NCBI RefSeq assembly: GCF_008386315.1
Contig: NZ_CP043808.1
Location: 682,001-746,000, forward strand
Direction: 5' to 3'
DNA length: 64,000 bases
From: Serinicoccus marinus DSM 15273
Lineage (GTDB): Bacteria; Actinomycetota; Actinomycetes; Actinomycetales; Dermatophilaceae
Numbering within the stretch: the stretch's first letter is position 1; each line of letters begins with the position of its first letter. The notes beneath the pieces were generated by a model, which made no database searches, was not told the DNA's origin, and saw only the letters and a list, made by a program, of their open reading frames with translations. Of the stretch, positions 19,209 to 29,684 are shown piece after piece. The position numbers and the translations under genes are program-made.

Positions 19209-20759
19209 ATGAGCGACACCACCACCCACGCCGCGTCGGGCGGGGGGTCGGCCGAGGCCGACCTCACCCGGCTCACCGCGGTCGAGATGACCGACCGGCT
19301 CGCCGCCGGGACCATCACCTCGGTCGAGCTGACCCGGGCCCACCTCGACCGCATCGCGCGGCTCGACCCGACGCTCCACGCCTTCCTGCTCGTCGACGCC
19401 GAGGGCGCGCTCGCCACGGCAGCCGAGGTCGACGCGGCCCGCGCCGCGGGGGAGGAGCTGCCCCGCCTCGCCGGCGTCCCGGTCGCGGTCAAGGACATCG
19501 CGTGCACCCAGGGCCTGGCCACCACCGCGGGCAGCCGCATGCTGGAGGGCTTCGTGCCGCCCTACGACGCCACCATCGTGACCCGGCTGCGCGAGGCCCG
19601 GATGCCCATCCTCGGCAAGACCAACATGGACGAGTTCGCCATGGGCTCCTCCACCGAGCACTCCGCCTTCGGCCCGACCCGCAACCCGTGGGACCTCTCC
19701 CGCATCCCCGGCGGGTCCGGCGGCGGCAGCAGCGCGGCGGTCGCGGCATACCTCGCGCCGCTGGCGATCGGCTCCGACACCGGCGGCTCGATCCGCCAGC
19801 CCGCCGCGGTCACCGGCACGGTCGGCACCAAGCCGACCTACGGCGCGGTCAGCCGCTACGGCGTCATCGCGCTCGCCTCGAGCCTGGACCAGATCGGCCC
19901 GTGCGCCCGCACCGTCGCCGACGCCGCGCTCCTGCACGAGGTCATCGCCGGGCACGACCCGATGGACTCCACCTCGGTCGACGCGCCGGTCCCCGACGTC
20001 GTCGGCGCGAGCGCCACGGGTGACCTGACCGGCCTGCGGGTCGGCGTGGTGCGCGAGATCAGCGGCGAGGGCTTCCAGGCCGGCGTACAAGCCCGCTTCG
20101 ACGAGGCGCTGGAGCAGCTGCGCGCGCTCGGCGCCGAGATCACCGAGGTCTCCTGCCCGCACTTCGGGTATGCCATGGCCGCCTACTACCTCATCCTCCC
20201 CTCCGAGGCGAGCAGCAACCTGGCCCGCTACGACGCGATGCGCTACGGCCTGCGCGAGGTGCCCGAGGGCAGCCCGAGCGCCGAGCAGGTCATGGGTGCC
20301 TCCCGCGACGCGGGCTTCGGCGACGAGGTGAAGCGGCGCATCATCCTGGGCACGTATGCGCTGTCCAGCGGCTACTACGACGCCTACTACGGCCAGGCGC
20401 AGAAGGTCCGCACCCTCATCGCCCGCGACTTCGCGGCCGCCTTCGAGCAGGTCGACGTGCTGGTCAGCCCGACTGCACCGACCACGGCCTTCCCGATCGG
20501 TGACAAGACGCAGGACCCGATGGCGATGTATCTCAACGACATCGCGACGATCCCCGCCAACCTCGCCGGGGTGCCGGGCATGTCGATCCCGTCCGGCACC
20601 GCCGACGAGGACGGTCTGCCCGCCGGGCTGCAGATCCTCGCCCCCGCGATGCAGGATCAGCGCCTGTATGCCGTCGGCGCGGCCCTGGAGGCCAGGCTGC
20701 GCGAGGTGCACGGCGGCTACGTCATCGAGCAGGCTCCCGAGATCGAGGTGGAAGCATGA
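19209..20759 (+). CDS. gatA: Asp-tRNA(Asn)/Glu-tRNA(Gln) amidotransferase subunit A
   Basis: GatA (516 residues) is the glutaminase subunit that frees ammonia from glutamine for transamidation on GatB. It is an amidase-signature enzyme. The catalytic Lys is in [14 protein letters not shown] (about residue 95). The cis-Ser and nucleophile Ser are in [19 protein letters not shown] and [12 protein letters not shown] (about residues 170-200). The family-specific [20 protein letters not shown] and [20 protein letters not shown] are also present. ATG at 19209 has GAGGAG 5 nt upstream. It overlaps gatB by ATGA at 20756-20759. Intact, middle gene of the operon. Confidence 0.97.
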   Translation: MSDTTTHAASGGGSAEADLTRLTAVEMTDRLAAGTITSVELTRAHLDRIARLDPTLHAFLLVDAEGALATAAEVDAARAAGEELPRLAGVPVAVKDIACTQGLATTAGSRMLEGFVPPYDATIVTRLREARMPILGKTNMDEFAMGSSTEHSAFGPTRNPWDLSRIPGGSGGGSSAAVAAYLAPLAIGSDTGGSIRQPAAVTGTVGTKPTYGAVSRYGVIALASSLDQIGPCARTVADAALLHEVIAGHDPMDSTSVDAPVPDVVGASATGDLTGLRVGVVREISGEGFQAGVQARFDEALEQLRALGAEITEVSCPHFGYAMAAYYLILPSEASSNLARYDAMRYGLREVPEGSPSAEQVMGASRDAGFGDEVKRRIILGTYALSSGYYDAYYGQAQKVRTLIARDFAAAFEQVDVLVSPTAPTTAFPIGDKTQDPMAMYLNDIATIPANLAGVPGMSIPSGTADEDGLPAGLQILAPAMQDQRLYAVGAALEARLREVHGGYVIEQAPEIEVEA

Positions 20760-22318
20760 GCACGACCGCGACCCGCGAGGCCGTCGTCCCGTTCGAGGAC
20801 CTGATGACCCGCTACGAGCCGGTGATCGGGCTCGAGGTGCACGTCGAGCTGGGCACCGCGACCAAGATGTTCTGCGGGTGCGCGACCGAGTTCGGGGCCG
20901 AGCCCAACACCCAGACCTGCCCGGTGTGCCTGGGCCTGCCCGGCGCGCTGCCGGTGGTCAACGGCACCGCGGTGGAGTCGGCGATCCGGATCGGCCTGGC
21001 GCTCAACTGCGAGATCGCGCAGTGGTGCCGCTTCGCCCGGAAGAACTACTTCTACCCGGACATGCCGAAGAACTTCCAGACCAGCCAGTACGACGAGCCG
21101 ATCGCCTTCGAGGGCCATCTGGACGTCGAGGTGCCCCCGCGTGACGGGGTCGACGAGGAGCCCTTCACCTACCGCGTCGAGATCGAGCGGGCCCACATGG
21201 AGGAGGACACCGGCAAGTCCACCCACCTTCAAGCGGACGGCCGGAGCGCTCGTATACAGGGCGCGAGCCACAGCCTCGTCGACTACAACCGCGCGGGCAT
21301 ACCCCTCATCGAGATCGTCACCAAGCCGCTCACCGGCGCCGGCGAGCGGGCGCCGGAGGTCGCGCGCGCCTACGTCGGCGCGCTGCGCGACCTGCTGCGC
21401 GCGCTGGACGTCTCCGACGTCAAGATGGAGCAGGGCTCGCTGCGCTGCGACGCCAACGTCTCGCTCATGCCGACCGGTGGCGAGCGCTTCGGCACCCGCA
21501 CCGAGACCAAGAACGTCAACAGCCTGCGCTCGGTGGAGCGGGCGGTGCGCTACGAGATGACCCGGCACGCCGCGGTGCTCGACGCCGGCGAGACGATCCT
21601 GCAGGAGACCCGGCACTGGCACGAGGACACCGGGATCACCACCTCCGGTCGCCCCAAGTCGGACGCCGACGACTACCGCTACTTCCCCGAGCCCGACCTG
21701 GTGCCGGTCGCCCCGACCCGCGAGGACGTCGAGCGGCTGCGCGCCACCCTCCCAGAGAACCCCACCGAGCGGCGCCGGCGGCTGCAGGGGGAGTGGGGGT
21801 ATGCCGATCTCGAGATGCGCGACGTCGTCAACGCCGGCGCGGTCGAGGTCATCGAGGAGACCGTCGCCGCCGGCGCGACGCCCGCCGCCGCCCGCAAGTG
21901 GTGGATGGGCGAGCTGGCCCGCCGGGCCAAGACCGCGGGTGCGGAGGGAGGCGCTGTCGACCTGCTCGACCTGGGGGTCACCCCCGCCCACGTCGCCGAG
22001 CTCGACGGCCTGGTCACCGGTGGCCGGCTCAACGACTCGATGGCGCGGCAGACGCTGGACGGCGTCCTGGCCGGCGAGGGCACGCCGACCCAGGTCGCCG
22101 ACGCCCGCGGCCTGGAGCTGGTCCAGGACGACGGCGCGCTGCAGACCGCTGTCGACGAGGTCATCGCCGAGAACGGCGACGTCGTGGAGAAGATCCGCGG
22201 CGGCAAGACCCAGGCGGTCGGCGCCCTCATCGGCCAGGTGATGAAGAAGATGCGCGGCCAGGCCGACGCGGCGAAGGCCCGCGAGCTCATCCTCGCCACC
22301 CTCGGCCTCGAGGGCTGA
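20756..22318 (+). CDS. gatB: Asp-tRNA(Asn)/Glu-tRNA(Gln) amidotransferase subunit B
   Basis: GatB (520 residues) binds the misacylated tRNA and carries out ATP-dependent amidation. Diagnostic stretches: [20 protein letters not shown], a Cys cluster ([16 protein letters not shown]), [45 protein letters not shown] and the GatB/YqeY tail with [20 protein letters not shown]. Start and stop coupling with gatA (ATGA) shows an operon. The presence of gatCAB implies indirect Gln-tRNA or Asn-tRNA formation, as in most actinobacteria. The dehydrogenase gene starts 9 nt after its stop and is probably co-transcribed. Confidence 0.97.
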   Translation: MSTTATREAVVPFEDLMTRYEPVIGLEVHVELGTATKMFCGCATEFGAEPNTQTCPVCLGLPGALPVVNGTAVESAIRIGLALNCEIAQWCRFARKNYFYPDMPKNFQTSQYDEPIAFEGHLDVEVPPRDGVDEEPFTYRVEIERAHMEEDTGKSTHLQADGRSARIQGASHSLVDYNRAGIPLIEIVTKPLTGAGERAPEVARAYVGALRDLLRALDVSDVKMEQGSLRCDANVSLMPTGGERFGTRTETKNVNSLRSVERAVRYEMTRHAAVLDAGETILQETRHWHEDTGITTSGRPKSDADDYRYFPEPDLVPVAPTREDVERLRATLPENPTERRRRLQGEWGYADLEMRDVVNAGAVEVIEETVAAGATPAAARKWWMGELARRAKTAGAEGGAVDLLDLGVTPAHVAELDGLVTGGRLNDSMARQTLDGVLAGEGTPTQVADARGLELVQDDGALQTAVDEVIAENGDVVEKIRGGKTQAVGALIGQVMKKMRGQADAAKARELILATLGLEG

Positions 22319-22326
22319 GCGCTGGT

Positions 22327-23272
22327 ATGCCCTCCCGCCCGCCCGTCGCGGCCGTCCCCGAGGAGCTGGCGCCCTACCTCGGGGAGGTGGCCGGCGTCGA
22401 GGTCCTGCCCTACGACCACCACGACGTCGGGGCGCTGCCGGGTGGCGGACGGGACGTCGACGTCCTCGCGCTGTCGATGATCGCCGGGCCGTGGCTGCGG
22501 CGGATGGACGAGGTGCCGGGTCTGCGGGCCGTCGTCCTGGCCTCGGCCGGCTACGAGCACGCGCTGCCCTACCTGCCCGGCGGGGTCCAGCTGGCGAATG
22601 CCGTGGGCGTGCACGACACGGCGACCAGCGAGCTCGGGCTCGCGCTCGTCCTCGCCGCGCAGCGGCACCTGCCGCACCACGTGCTGCGCCAGGCGCAGGG
22701 CGTGTGGGACCGCTCGGCACCCGGACCGTGGCGCTCGCTGGCGGACTCCACGGTGCTCGTCGTCGGCTACGGCGGCATCGGGACCGCGCTCGCCCGTCGG
22801 CTGCGGGCGTGCGAGTGCGAGGTCGTGGCGGTCGCGAGCACCGACCGGGACGGTGACGACCTCGTCGACCGGGTGCACGGCATCGAGCACCTGCCGGACC
22901 TGCTGCCCGCCGCGGACGTCGTGGTCCTGACCCTGCCGCTCACGGACGCCACGCACGGACTGCTCGGTGCGAAGGAGCTGGCGGCGCTGCCGGACCACGC
23001 TCTCGTGGTCAACATCGCCCGGGGCCCGGTCGTCGACACCGACGCCCTCCTCGCGGAGTGCGCGTCCGGCCGGACTCCGGGCCGCCCTGGACGTCACCGA
23101 CCCCGAGCCGCTGCCCGACGGGCACCCGTTGTTCTCCACCCCGGGGGTGCTGGTCGTGCCGCACGTCGGGGGAGCCTCACCGGCCTCGCTGCCGCGCATG
23201 GGAAGTTACCTCCGGTCCCAGCTCGAGGTATACCGGGACACGAGACAGCTGCGCCACACCGTCGGTAGTTGA
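22327..23272 (+). CDS. D-isomer 2-hydroxyacid dehydrogenase (frameshifted)
   Basis: NAD(P)-dependent D-2-hydroxyacid dehydrogenase of about 314 residues. The Rossmann loop is VLVVGYGGIGTALARRL (about residue 150). Catalytic Arg is in VVNIARGPVVDTDALL, Glu in ALDVTDPEPLPDGHPLF and His in VVPHVGGASPAS. Between Arg and Glu the frame breaks near 23074 (CGG-ACT-CCG where CGG-CTC-CGG is expected); removing one base joins the frames. Natural substrate is unknown (hydroxypyruvate or phenylpyruvate reductases are relatives). The ATG lies inside the overrepresented word GGTATGCC at 22324-22331. It directly follows gatB; a functional tie is not evident. Confidence 0.87.
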
Positions 23273-23343
23273 GCATTCACCCACCGCCTGACCTGCACAA
23301 ATACATCTCCAGGTGAACATCTGGCCACAGCGTCCCTTGACCC

Positions 23344-23372
23344 TTGCGCCAACCTACCGACCTCGGTATAGG
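23344..23372 (+). promoter_or_regulatory. Promoter of the subtilase gene
   Basis: TTGCGC (23344-23349) and TATAGG (23367-23372) are spaced by 17 bp, giving an mRNA leader of about 85 nt. This gene has a conventional leader with an AGGGG site near 23452, unlike the leaderless genes around it. Confidence 0.5.
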
Positions 23373-23464
23373 GTGCATGGAGCCGGTGCCCATGGGAGGC
23401 CTCGGCTCCACCTGCCGGTCGCCTCGCCGCGATCTGGCGTGACACTGAAACAGGGGTTATTGCA

Positions 23465-26340
23465 GTGACGCAACGGACAACGTCGGGGGCACGCCGCGCC
23501 CTGGCCATGGTGGCTGGGATCAGCCTCGTGGCCGGACTGGCGCCAGCAGCCGCCTCCGCGATCGACGGGCCGGCACCGGCCGGACCGGTCAGCGCGACCG
23601 GTGACTTCCAGGACGGCGCCTACATCGTCGTCCTCAAGGATCTTCCGCTGGCGACCAACCCGGGCACCGCCGGGTCGGCCATGGCCAAGGTGGACACCAC
23701 CTCAGCGCAGGCCGTCGCCTACGCCGACCGGCTCCTCGCCCTGCAGGACGCCGTCCTGCAGGGTGTGGCGGCCGAGCCGACCTACCGCTACACCGTGGCC
23801 CTCAACGGATTCGCCGTGAACCTGACGGCGGCCGAGGCGGCCGCGCTCTCCCAGCGTCCCGACGTGGCCTCCGTGACCCGGTCCACGATGCGGCAGCTGC
23901 AGGAGGGCATCATCAACGAGCCCGACGGTGCGCCGGCGCAGCCCGACACCGACCTCTCGCCCGACCTGCTCGGCCTGCGTGGCGACGGCGGCGTCTGGCA
24001 GCAGCTCGGCGGACCGATGGAGGCCGGCGCGGGGACCGTCGTCGGCATCATCGACTCGGGCATCGCCTACGACAACCCGTCCTTCGACGCGGCCGGTATG
24101 CCCGCCCCGCCCGCCTCGTGGTCGGGTGAGTGCGAGACCGGCGAGGGCGAGGACGCGGGCGACTTCCCCGCGTCCGCCTGCACCAACAAGCTGGTCGGCG
24201 CCCGCTACTTCGTCGAGGGCGCCCGGGCCGCCGGCTACGAGCCCGCCCCCGAGGAGAGCGTCAGCCCGCTCGACGTCGACAGCCACGGCTCGCACGTGGC
24301 GGGCACCGCGGCCGGCTCCCAGGTCGAGCTCGAGGACACCGGTGGCAACACCTACAACATCGCCGGCATGGTGCCGGGGGCGCACGTGGCGGCCTACAAG
24401 GTCTGCTACGACTTCGGGTGCCACCCGGACGACTCGATCGCGGCGGTCGACGCCGCGCTCGCCGACGGTGTCGACGTGCTGAACTTCTCGGTCAGCGGCG
24501 ACCCGACCACCTTCGAGGACCCGGTCGACCTGGCCTTCAAGAACGCCGCGGCCGCCGGGTCTTCTCGGCCGCCTCCGCGGGCAACTCCGCCGAGGACGGC
24601 GTGCCGGTGGCGCACCTCGGGCCGTGGCAGACCACGGTCGGTGCCTCCACCCACCGCGCCGAGGACGGCCCCGTCCCGTCCATCGGATCCTTCTCCGGCC
24701 GCGGCCCGGTGGACGTCGCCCCGGACGAGCAGACCATCCTCAAGCCGGACATCGGTGCCCCCGGCATCAACGTCCTGGCCGCGGCCGCCAGCGACGGCGG
24801 CCCGAACTGGGGCTACCTGACCGGTACCTCCATGTCCTCGCCGCACATCGCCGGCCTCGCCGCGCTGATCCACGGTGAGTACCCGGAGTGGTCGCCGATG
24901 GCGATCAAGTCGGCCATGCAGACCTCGACGATCGACTACGCCAACGCCGAGAGCAACCAGGCGATCGTCGGCGGCACCGGTTTCGTCGAGCCGCGCAGCT
25001 TCCTGGCCCCCGGCCTGGTCTTCGACTCGACCGAGGCCGACTGGGACGCCTTCCTGGCGGACCCGACCATGGGCTACGAGCTCAACGCGGCCTACGTCTC
25101 GGTCCCCGCGCTGGGCACCGAGCCGACCACGCTGACCCGCACCGTCACCAACCCCGGTGGCGCGGACGCGACCTTCGAGGCCTCCTTCGCCGGTCCGGAC
25201 ACCCTGTCCGTCACCGTCGAGCCGGCCTCGGTGACCGTCCCGGCCGGTGGCTCCGCCGAGCTGACGATCACCGTCGCCAACACCGGCGCGGACACCGACG
25301 TGTGGCAGGAGGGCGACCTCAGCTGGACCTCCGGCGAGACCGTCGTGGAGATCCCGGTCCTGGCCCGCGGCGAGGTCGCGGACGACGACCCGGACCCGGA
25401 GCCCGACCCCATGGTCGAGCGCGTGTTCGGTGAGGACCGCTACGACACCGCGGCCGAGATCGCGGCGCTCTACCCGGCCATCGAGACGGTCTACGTCGCC
25501 TCGGGCACCGGCTTCGCCGACGCCATGTCGGGCTCGCCGGCCGCCTCGCAGGGTCTGGTCCCGCAGATGATGACCACCCCCGAGGGCGACCCGGCCCCGG
25601 TCCTGCTGACCAAGAACGACCGGCTGCCGAACGCGACGGCCGCGTCCCTGGAGACGCTGGACCCGACCAACATCGTCATCCTCGGTGGTGAGGGTGCGGT
25701 CGACGGCGACGTCGAGGCCGAGCTCGCCGCCTACGGCGAGGTCTCCCGCGTCGAGGGCACGGACCGCTACGAGACCTCCGCCAACCTCGCCATCATGTTC
25801 GGTGAGGACGTCGACACGGTCTACCTCGCCTCCGGTGCGGATGCCGCCTACGCGGACGCCCTGACCGGTGCGGCCCGTGCGGGCAGCGAGACCGCTCCGG
25901 TCCTGCTGACCCGTCCGGACATGGTGCCGGCCGCCACGGCCGAGGCGCTGGCGACCCTGAACCCCGACAACCTCATCGTCCTCGGTGGTGAGGGTGCGGT
26001 GAGCGACGTCGTCTACACCGCGGTGCAGGCGGACGACCGCATCGCGGGCGCCAACCGCTACGAGACCGCTGTCGCGATCTCGCAGGAGCACGAGCCCGAC
26101 GTGGAGATCGTCCACATCGCCTCGGGCCGTGACTTCCCCGACGCCCTGGCCGGCTCCGCGCTCGCGGGCACCCAGGACGTGCCGGTGCTGCTCACCAAGC
26201 CCGACCAGCTCCCGTCGGCCACGCTGGCCGAGCTGGAGCGGCTGAGCCCGGAGCGGGTCGTCATCCTCGGTGGCACCAACGCGGTGTCGCAGGACGTCGA
26301 GGACCGGCTCAACGAGGAGTACCCGGGCTGGGTCGGCTGA
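23465..26340 (+). CDS. Secreted S8 subtilisin-like protease with cell-wall-binding repeats (frameshifted)
   Basis: Large exported serine protease of about 958 residues. A signal peptide (residues 1-36, RRALAMVAGISLVAGLAPAA ending ASA) is followed by an inhibitor I9 propeptide (YIVVLKDLP...YRYTVALNGFAVNL). The peptidase domain has catalytic Asp in VVGIIDSGIAY, His in DSHGSHVAGTAAGS and Ser in GTSMSSPHIAGLAAL. A PA-like/Fn3-like region (residues ~530-640) and an acidic linker (DDDPDPEPDP) lead to three cell-wall-binding type 2 repeats (VERVFGEDRYDTAAEIA, VEGTDRYETSANLAI, IAGANRYETAVAISQ). One G is missing near 24559 (GCC-GGG-TCT where GGG-GTC-TTC is expected), just before SAASAGNSA. The repeats anchor it at the cell surface. 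Its target is unknown. Confidence 0.92.
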
Positions 26341-26380
26341 GGCTGACCTGACCGGCCGGGTCTCCCGGCACGCATGACCG

Positions 26381-26414
26381 GCAGGGCCGGGGCGGGTATC
26401 CGCCCCGGCCCTGC
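26381..26414 (+). terminator. Terminator hairpin after the subtilase gene
   Basis: A perfect 15-bp GC stem (GCAGGGCCGGGGCGG with its complement at 26400-26414) closes on the 4-nt loop GTAT. It lies 40 bp after the stop. No T run follows, as usual in high-GC actinobacteria. Confidence 0.8.
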
Positions 26415-26478
26415 GGCGTCCCCGCGTGGGCATGCGGGACGATGGTCGAGCCCGCGGAGCGGGCCAGGAAGGAGAGAC

Positions 26479-27003
26479 ATGCGCACGCTGGTGCTGGTCC
26501 GACACGCCAAGGCGGAGGCCACCCCGTCCGGCCCAGGAGGCGACCACGCCCGGACGCTGGTGGCCCGCGGCCGCCGGGACGCGGCGGCGCTGGGGGAGGT
26601 GCTGCGCGACTCGGGTCTCCTCCCGGACCTCGCGGTCGTGTCCACCGGGGCGCGGGCACGACAGACGCTGGAGTCGATGCTCGGCGACGACGGCGTGGAG
26701 ACCTGGCCGACGCGGCGGGTCTACGACGGCGGCCTCGACGGGGTGATGGAGGCGGTGCGGGAGGTGCCCGACCACGTCGAGGTGCTGTGGGTCGTCGGCC
26801 ACGAGCCGGTCATGTCGACGACGGCGTGGGAGCTCGCCGACCCGGAGCGGACCGGGCCGGCGCTGCGCGAGGCGATGTCGAGCGGTATGCCGACCGCCAC
26901 CGCCGCGGTGCTCGAGCTGGAGGTCCCGTGGTCCGAGGTGGACCTCGGCTGCGCGCGCCTGGTGGGCAGGCATACCGGACGGGGTGAGGAGTCGGACGGG
27001 TGA
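26479..27003 (+). CDS. SixA-like histidine phosphatase
   Basis: A 174-residue member of the histidine phosphatase superfamily resembling SixA, which removes phosphate from phosphohistidine proteins. The RHG-type motif is LVLVRHAKAE (residues 4-13) with the catalytic His. VVSTGARARQTLESML holds the second Arg, and the proton-donor His lies in VLWVVGHEPVMST. Target proteins are unknown. ATG at 26479 has AGGAAGGAGA upstream; longer starts are shadow. It lies 56 bp before the ABC transporter genes, on the same strand but behind that operon's own promoter, so co-regulation is uncertain. Confidence 0.85.
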   Translation: MRTLVLVRHAKAEATPSGPGGDHARTLVARGRRDAAALGEVLRDSGLLPDLAVVSTGARARQTLESMLGDDGVETWPTRRVYDGGLDGVMEAVREVPDHVEVLWVVGHEPVMSTTAWELADPERTGPALREAMSSGMPTATAAVLELEVPWSEVDLGCARLVGRHTGRGEESDG

Positions 27004-27021
27004 CACGCAGGCACAAAACCG

Positions 27022-27049
27022 GCTGACGTCGCGAGTCCGGCGACATAAG
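27022..27049 (+). promoter_or_regulatory. Promoter of the ABC-2 exporter operon
   Basis: CTGACG (27022-27027) and CATAAG (27044-27049), 16 bp apart, precede the GTG at 27060 by about 10 nt, so the leader is very short. Confidence 0.45.
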
Positions 27050-27059
27050 GTGGGGCGTC

Positions 27060-27983
27060 GTGCCAACAGTGATCACGGCCCGGGGGCTGCGCAAGACCTA
27101 CGGCGACGTCCACGCCGTCGACGGGATCGACCTGGAGGTCGAGGCGGGGGAGAGCTTCGGGCTGCTCGGTCCCAACGGCGCCGGCAAGTCCACGACCATG
27201 AGGATGATCGGGGGCACCCTGGACCGCACGAGCGGGTCCTTGGACGTGCTGGGCCTGGATCCCGGCGTCCGGGGCCCGGCGGTCCGGGCCCATCTGGGGG
27301 TGGTCCCGCAGCAGGACAACCTCGACGAGGAACTGCGGGTCCGGGAGAACATCGTGATGTACGGCCGCTACTTCGGGCTGTCCCGGTCCTTCCTCGCGGC
27401 GAAGGCCGACGAACTGCTGGCCTTCGCCCAGCTGGAGGCCAAGGCCCAGGAGAAGGTGGTCAACCTCTCTGGCGGCATGAAGCGACGGCTGACCATCGCC
27501 CGCGGCCTCGTCAACGAGCCGCGCATCCTGCTCCTGGACGAGCCGACCACCGGTCTGGACCCGCAGGCCCGGCACGTGCTGTGGGACCGTCTCTTCCGGC
27601 TCAAGGAGTCCGGCACCACGCTGGTCGTGACCACGCACTTCATGGACGAGGCGGAGCAGCTGTGCGACCGGCTGGTCGTGGTCGACCACGGGCGCATCGT
27701 GGCGCACGGCTCGCCGGCTCAGCTCATCCGCGAGCACTCGACGCGGGAGGTGCTCGAGCTGCGCTTCGGGTCGGCCCGCAACGCCGCCGTGGTGCAGCAG
27801 CTGGACGGGGTGGGGGAGCGCCACGAGGTGCTGCCCGACCGCATCCTCGTCTACGCCCCGGACGGCGAGGCGGCGCTGGAGGAGGTCACGGGCCGGGGTC
27901 TGCACCCCACGACCTCGCTGGTGCGTCGGTCCTCGCTGGAGGACGTCTTCCTCCGGCTCACCGGGAGGTCGCTCGTTGAGTGA
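27060..27983 (+). CDS. ABC transporter ATP-binding protein (NodI/DrrA type)
   Basis: A 307-residue ATPase driving an ABC-2 type exporter. Walker A is GLLGPNGAGKSTTMRM (residues 35-50). The Q-loop is VVPQQDNLDEEL, the signature NLSGGMKRRLTIARGL, Walker B ILLLDEPTTGLDP and the H-loop VVTTHFMDEAEQLCDR. The C-terminal 70 residues (LELRFGSARNAAV...SLEDVFLRLTGRSL) form the regulatory extension typical of NodI/DrrA proteins, which export drugs, lipids or polysaccharides. It overlaps the first permease by 8 bp, so three genes form one operon. GTG at 27060 fits the promoter position. Confidence 0.95.
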   Translation: MPTVITARGLRKTYGDVHAVDGIDLEVEAGESFGLLGPNGAGKSTTMRMIGGTLDRTSGSLDVLGLDPGVRGPAVRAHLGVVPQQDNLDEELRVRENIVMYGRYFGLSRSFLAAKADELLAFAQLEAKAQEKVVNLSGGMKRRLTIARGLVNEPRILLLDEPTTGLDPQARHVLWDRLFRLKESGTTLVVTTHFMDEAEQLCDRLVVVDHGRIVAHGSPAQLIREHSTREVLELRFGSARNAAVVQQLDGVGERHEVLPDRILVYAPDGEAALEEVTGRGLHPTTSLVRRSSLEDVFLRLTGRSLVE

Positions 27984-28833
27984 GGTCGACAACGCCCTGG
28001 TCACGACCGGCGTCGGGGGTGCCCCCGCCCACACCGAGATGGCGGCGCGGGCGCGACGCTGCGGCATCTGGTTCTACGCCGAGACCGTGCTGCGGGGCAT
28101 GCGCGCCTTCGCGCTGCCCATCGCCCTGTATGCCGTGGCCCAGCCGCTGCTCTACATGATCGCCCTCGGGGTGGGCCTGGGGGCGCTCGTCGACCGCGGC
28201 GTCGGGTCGATGGCGGGCGTGGACTACCTCGTCTTCGTCGCCCCCGCGCTGCTGGTCTCGACCGTCGTCATGTCGGTCTCGGCGGAGATGACGTTTCCCG
28301 TCATGAGCGGCTTCACGTGGAACCGGCTCTACTACGGCCCCGTCGCCTCGCCGCTGGAGCCGAGCCAGGTGGCGCTGGGCCACTTCACCGCGGTGATGCT
28401 GCGCTTCCTGGCGCAGGGCCTCATCTTCTGGCTGGTGATGCTCGCCTTCGGCGCCGCGCCGGCGGGGTGGGTGCAGTCGGTCCTGGTGGTGCCGGTCGGC
28501 ATGCTCGCGGCGGCGGCCTTCGGCGCGCCGCTCCAGGCGTATGCCGCGACCCTGGACGACGGCTTCCAGTTCTCGCTGATCCAGCGTTTCGTCGTCATGC
28601 CGATGTTCCTCTTCTCCGGCACCTTCTTCCCGCTCTCGGCGATGCCGGGCTACCTGCACTGGATCGGCTGGATCTCCCCCGTGTGGCACGGCACCGAGCT
28701 GGCCCGCTGGGCGTCCTACGGTGTCGACCTGCCGCCGCTGCAGGCCGCGGTCCACCTGCTGTTCCTGCTCACCTGCTCCGCGCTCGGCCTGTGGTGGGGC
28801 GTGCGGACCTACACCCGCAGGTTGCGCTCGTGA
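27976..28833 (+). CDS. ABC-2 type permease subunit 1
   Basis: A 285-residue integral membrane protein with six predicted helices and the ABC-2 permease pattern, including the coupling region MSVSAEMTFPVMSGFTWNRL and the family motif FLFSGTFFPLSAMPGYLHWI near the end. It starts with TTG at 27976 (GGGAGG about 7 nt upstream) inside the end of the ATPase gene and ends in a GTGA overlap with the second permease, so translation is coupled across all three genes. Two non-identical NodJ-like subunits suggest a heterodimeric channel. Substrate unknown. Confidence 0.9.
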   Translation: MSEVDNALVTTGVGGAPAHTEMAARARRCGIWFYAETVLRGMRAFALPIALYAVAQPLLYMIALGVGLGALVDRGVGSMAGVDYLVFVAPALLVSTVVMSVSAEMTFPVMSGFTWNRLYYGPVASPLEPSQVALGHFTAVMLRFLAQGLIFWLVMLAFGAAPAGWVQSVLVVPVGMLAAAAFGAPLQAYAATLDDGFQFSLIQRFVVMPMFLFSGTFFPLSAMPGYLHWIGWISPVWHGTELARWASYGVDLPPLQAAVHLLFLLTCSALGLWWGVRTYTRRLRS

Positions 28834-29671
28834 GCACGGCGAGCGGCGGTCCTCGCGAGGTCGCGGCGAGGGTGCGGACGGGCATACCGGTGCTCGCGTC
28901 GCTGTCCTCGGGCAACGTGCGTTCGGTCGTGGAGCGCAACGCCAGGGTGATCCGCAACCAGAACGGCGTCATCCTCGTCTCCGGCTTCTTCGAGCCGGTG
29001 CTCTACCTGCTCGCGATGGGGCTGGGGATGGGTGCGCTGGTCGGCGAGGTCATCGGGCCGGGAGGGGAGCCGGTCGAGTATGCCGCCTATATCGCCCCGG
29101 CGCTGCTCGCGACCTCGGCGATGAACGGGGCGGTCTACGACTCCACCTGGAACGTCTTCTTCAAGCTGCGGCTGTCCAAGCTCTACCAGGCGATGCTGCA
29201 GACCCGCTGGGGCCGTTGGACGTGGCGCTCGGGGAGATCCTCATGGCGCTCTTCCGCGGTCTGCTCTACGCCCTGGGCTTCCTCGGGGTCATCGCCGTGC
29301 TCGGCCTGGTGACGTCGTGGTGGGCGCTGCTCATGGTGCCGGCGGCGCTGGTCATCGCCCTCGGCTTCGCCGCCTTCGGCATGGCGGTCACGAGCTATCT
29401 GACGACGTTCCAGCAGATGGACCTCGTCAACTTCGCGCTGCTGCCGATGTTCCTCTTCTCCGCGACGCTCTACCCCATCGCGATCTACCCGGAGTGGATC
29501 CAGTGGCTCATCATGGCGATGCCGCTGTGGCACGGGGTGGAGCTCATGCGGGCACTCTCGGTGGGCTATCTCGACACCTCCACCGTGGTGCACGCCGGCT
29601 ACTTCGTGGGGATGACGGTGGTCGGGCTGGTGCTGACGACGCTGCGGCTGCGGACGCTCTTCCTGCGCTGA
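28830..29671 (+). CDS. ABC-2 type permease subunit 2 (frameshifted)
   Basis: Second NodJ-like permease, about 280 residues with six helices. The first part shows VVERNARVIRNQNGVILVSG, FFEPVLYLLAMGLGMGALVG and AMNGAVYDSTWNVFFKLRLS. Near 29205 the frame changes: CAG-ACC-CGC needs one more C to read CAG-ACC-CCG-CTG and so continue as PLGPLDVALGEILMALFRG. The end contains the family motif MFLFSATLYPIAIYPEWIQW. It pairs with the preceding permease, with which it shares the FLFS.T.(Y/F)P pattern. GTG at 28830 overlaps the upstream stop. It is convergent with the KARI-like gene, 13 bp away. Confidence 0.88.
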
Positions 29672-29684
29672 CCGAGGTGGTGGC

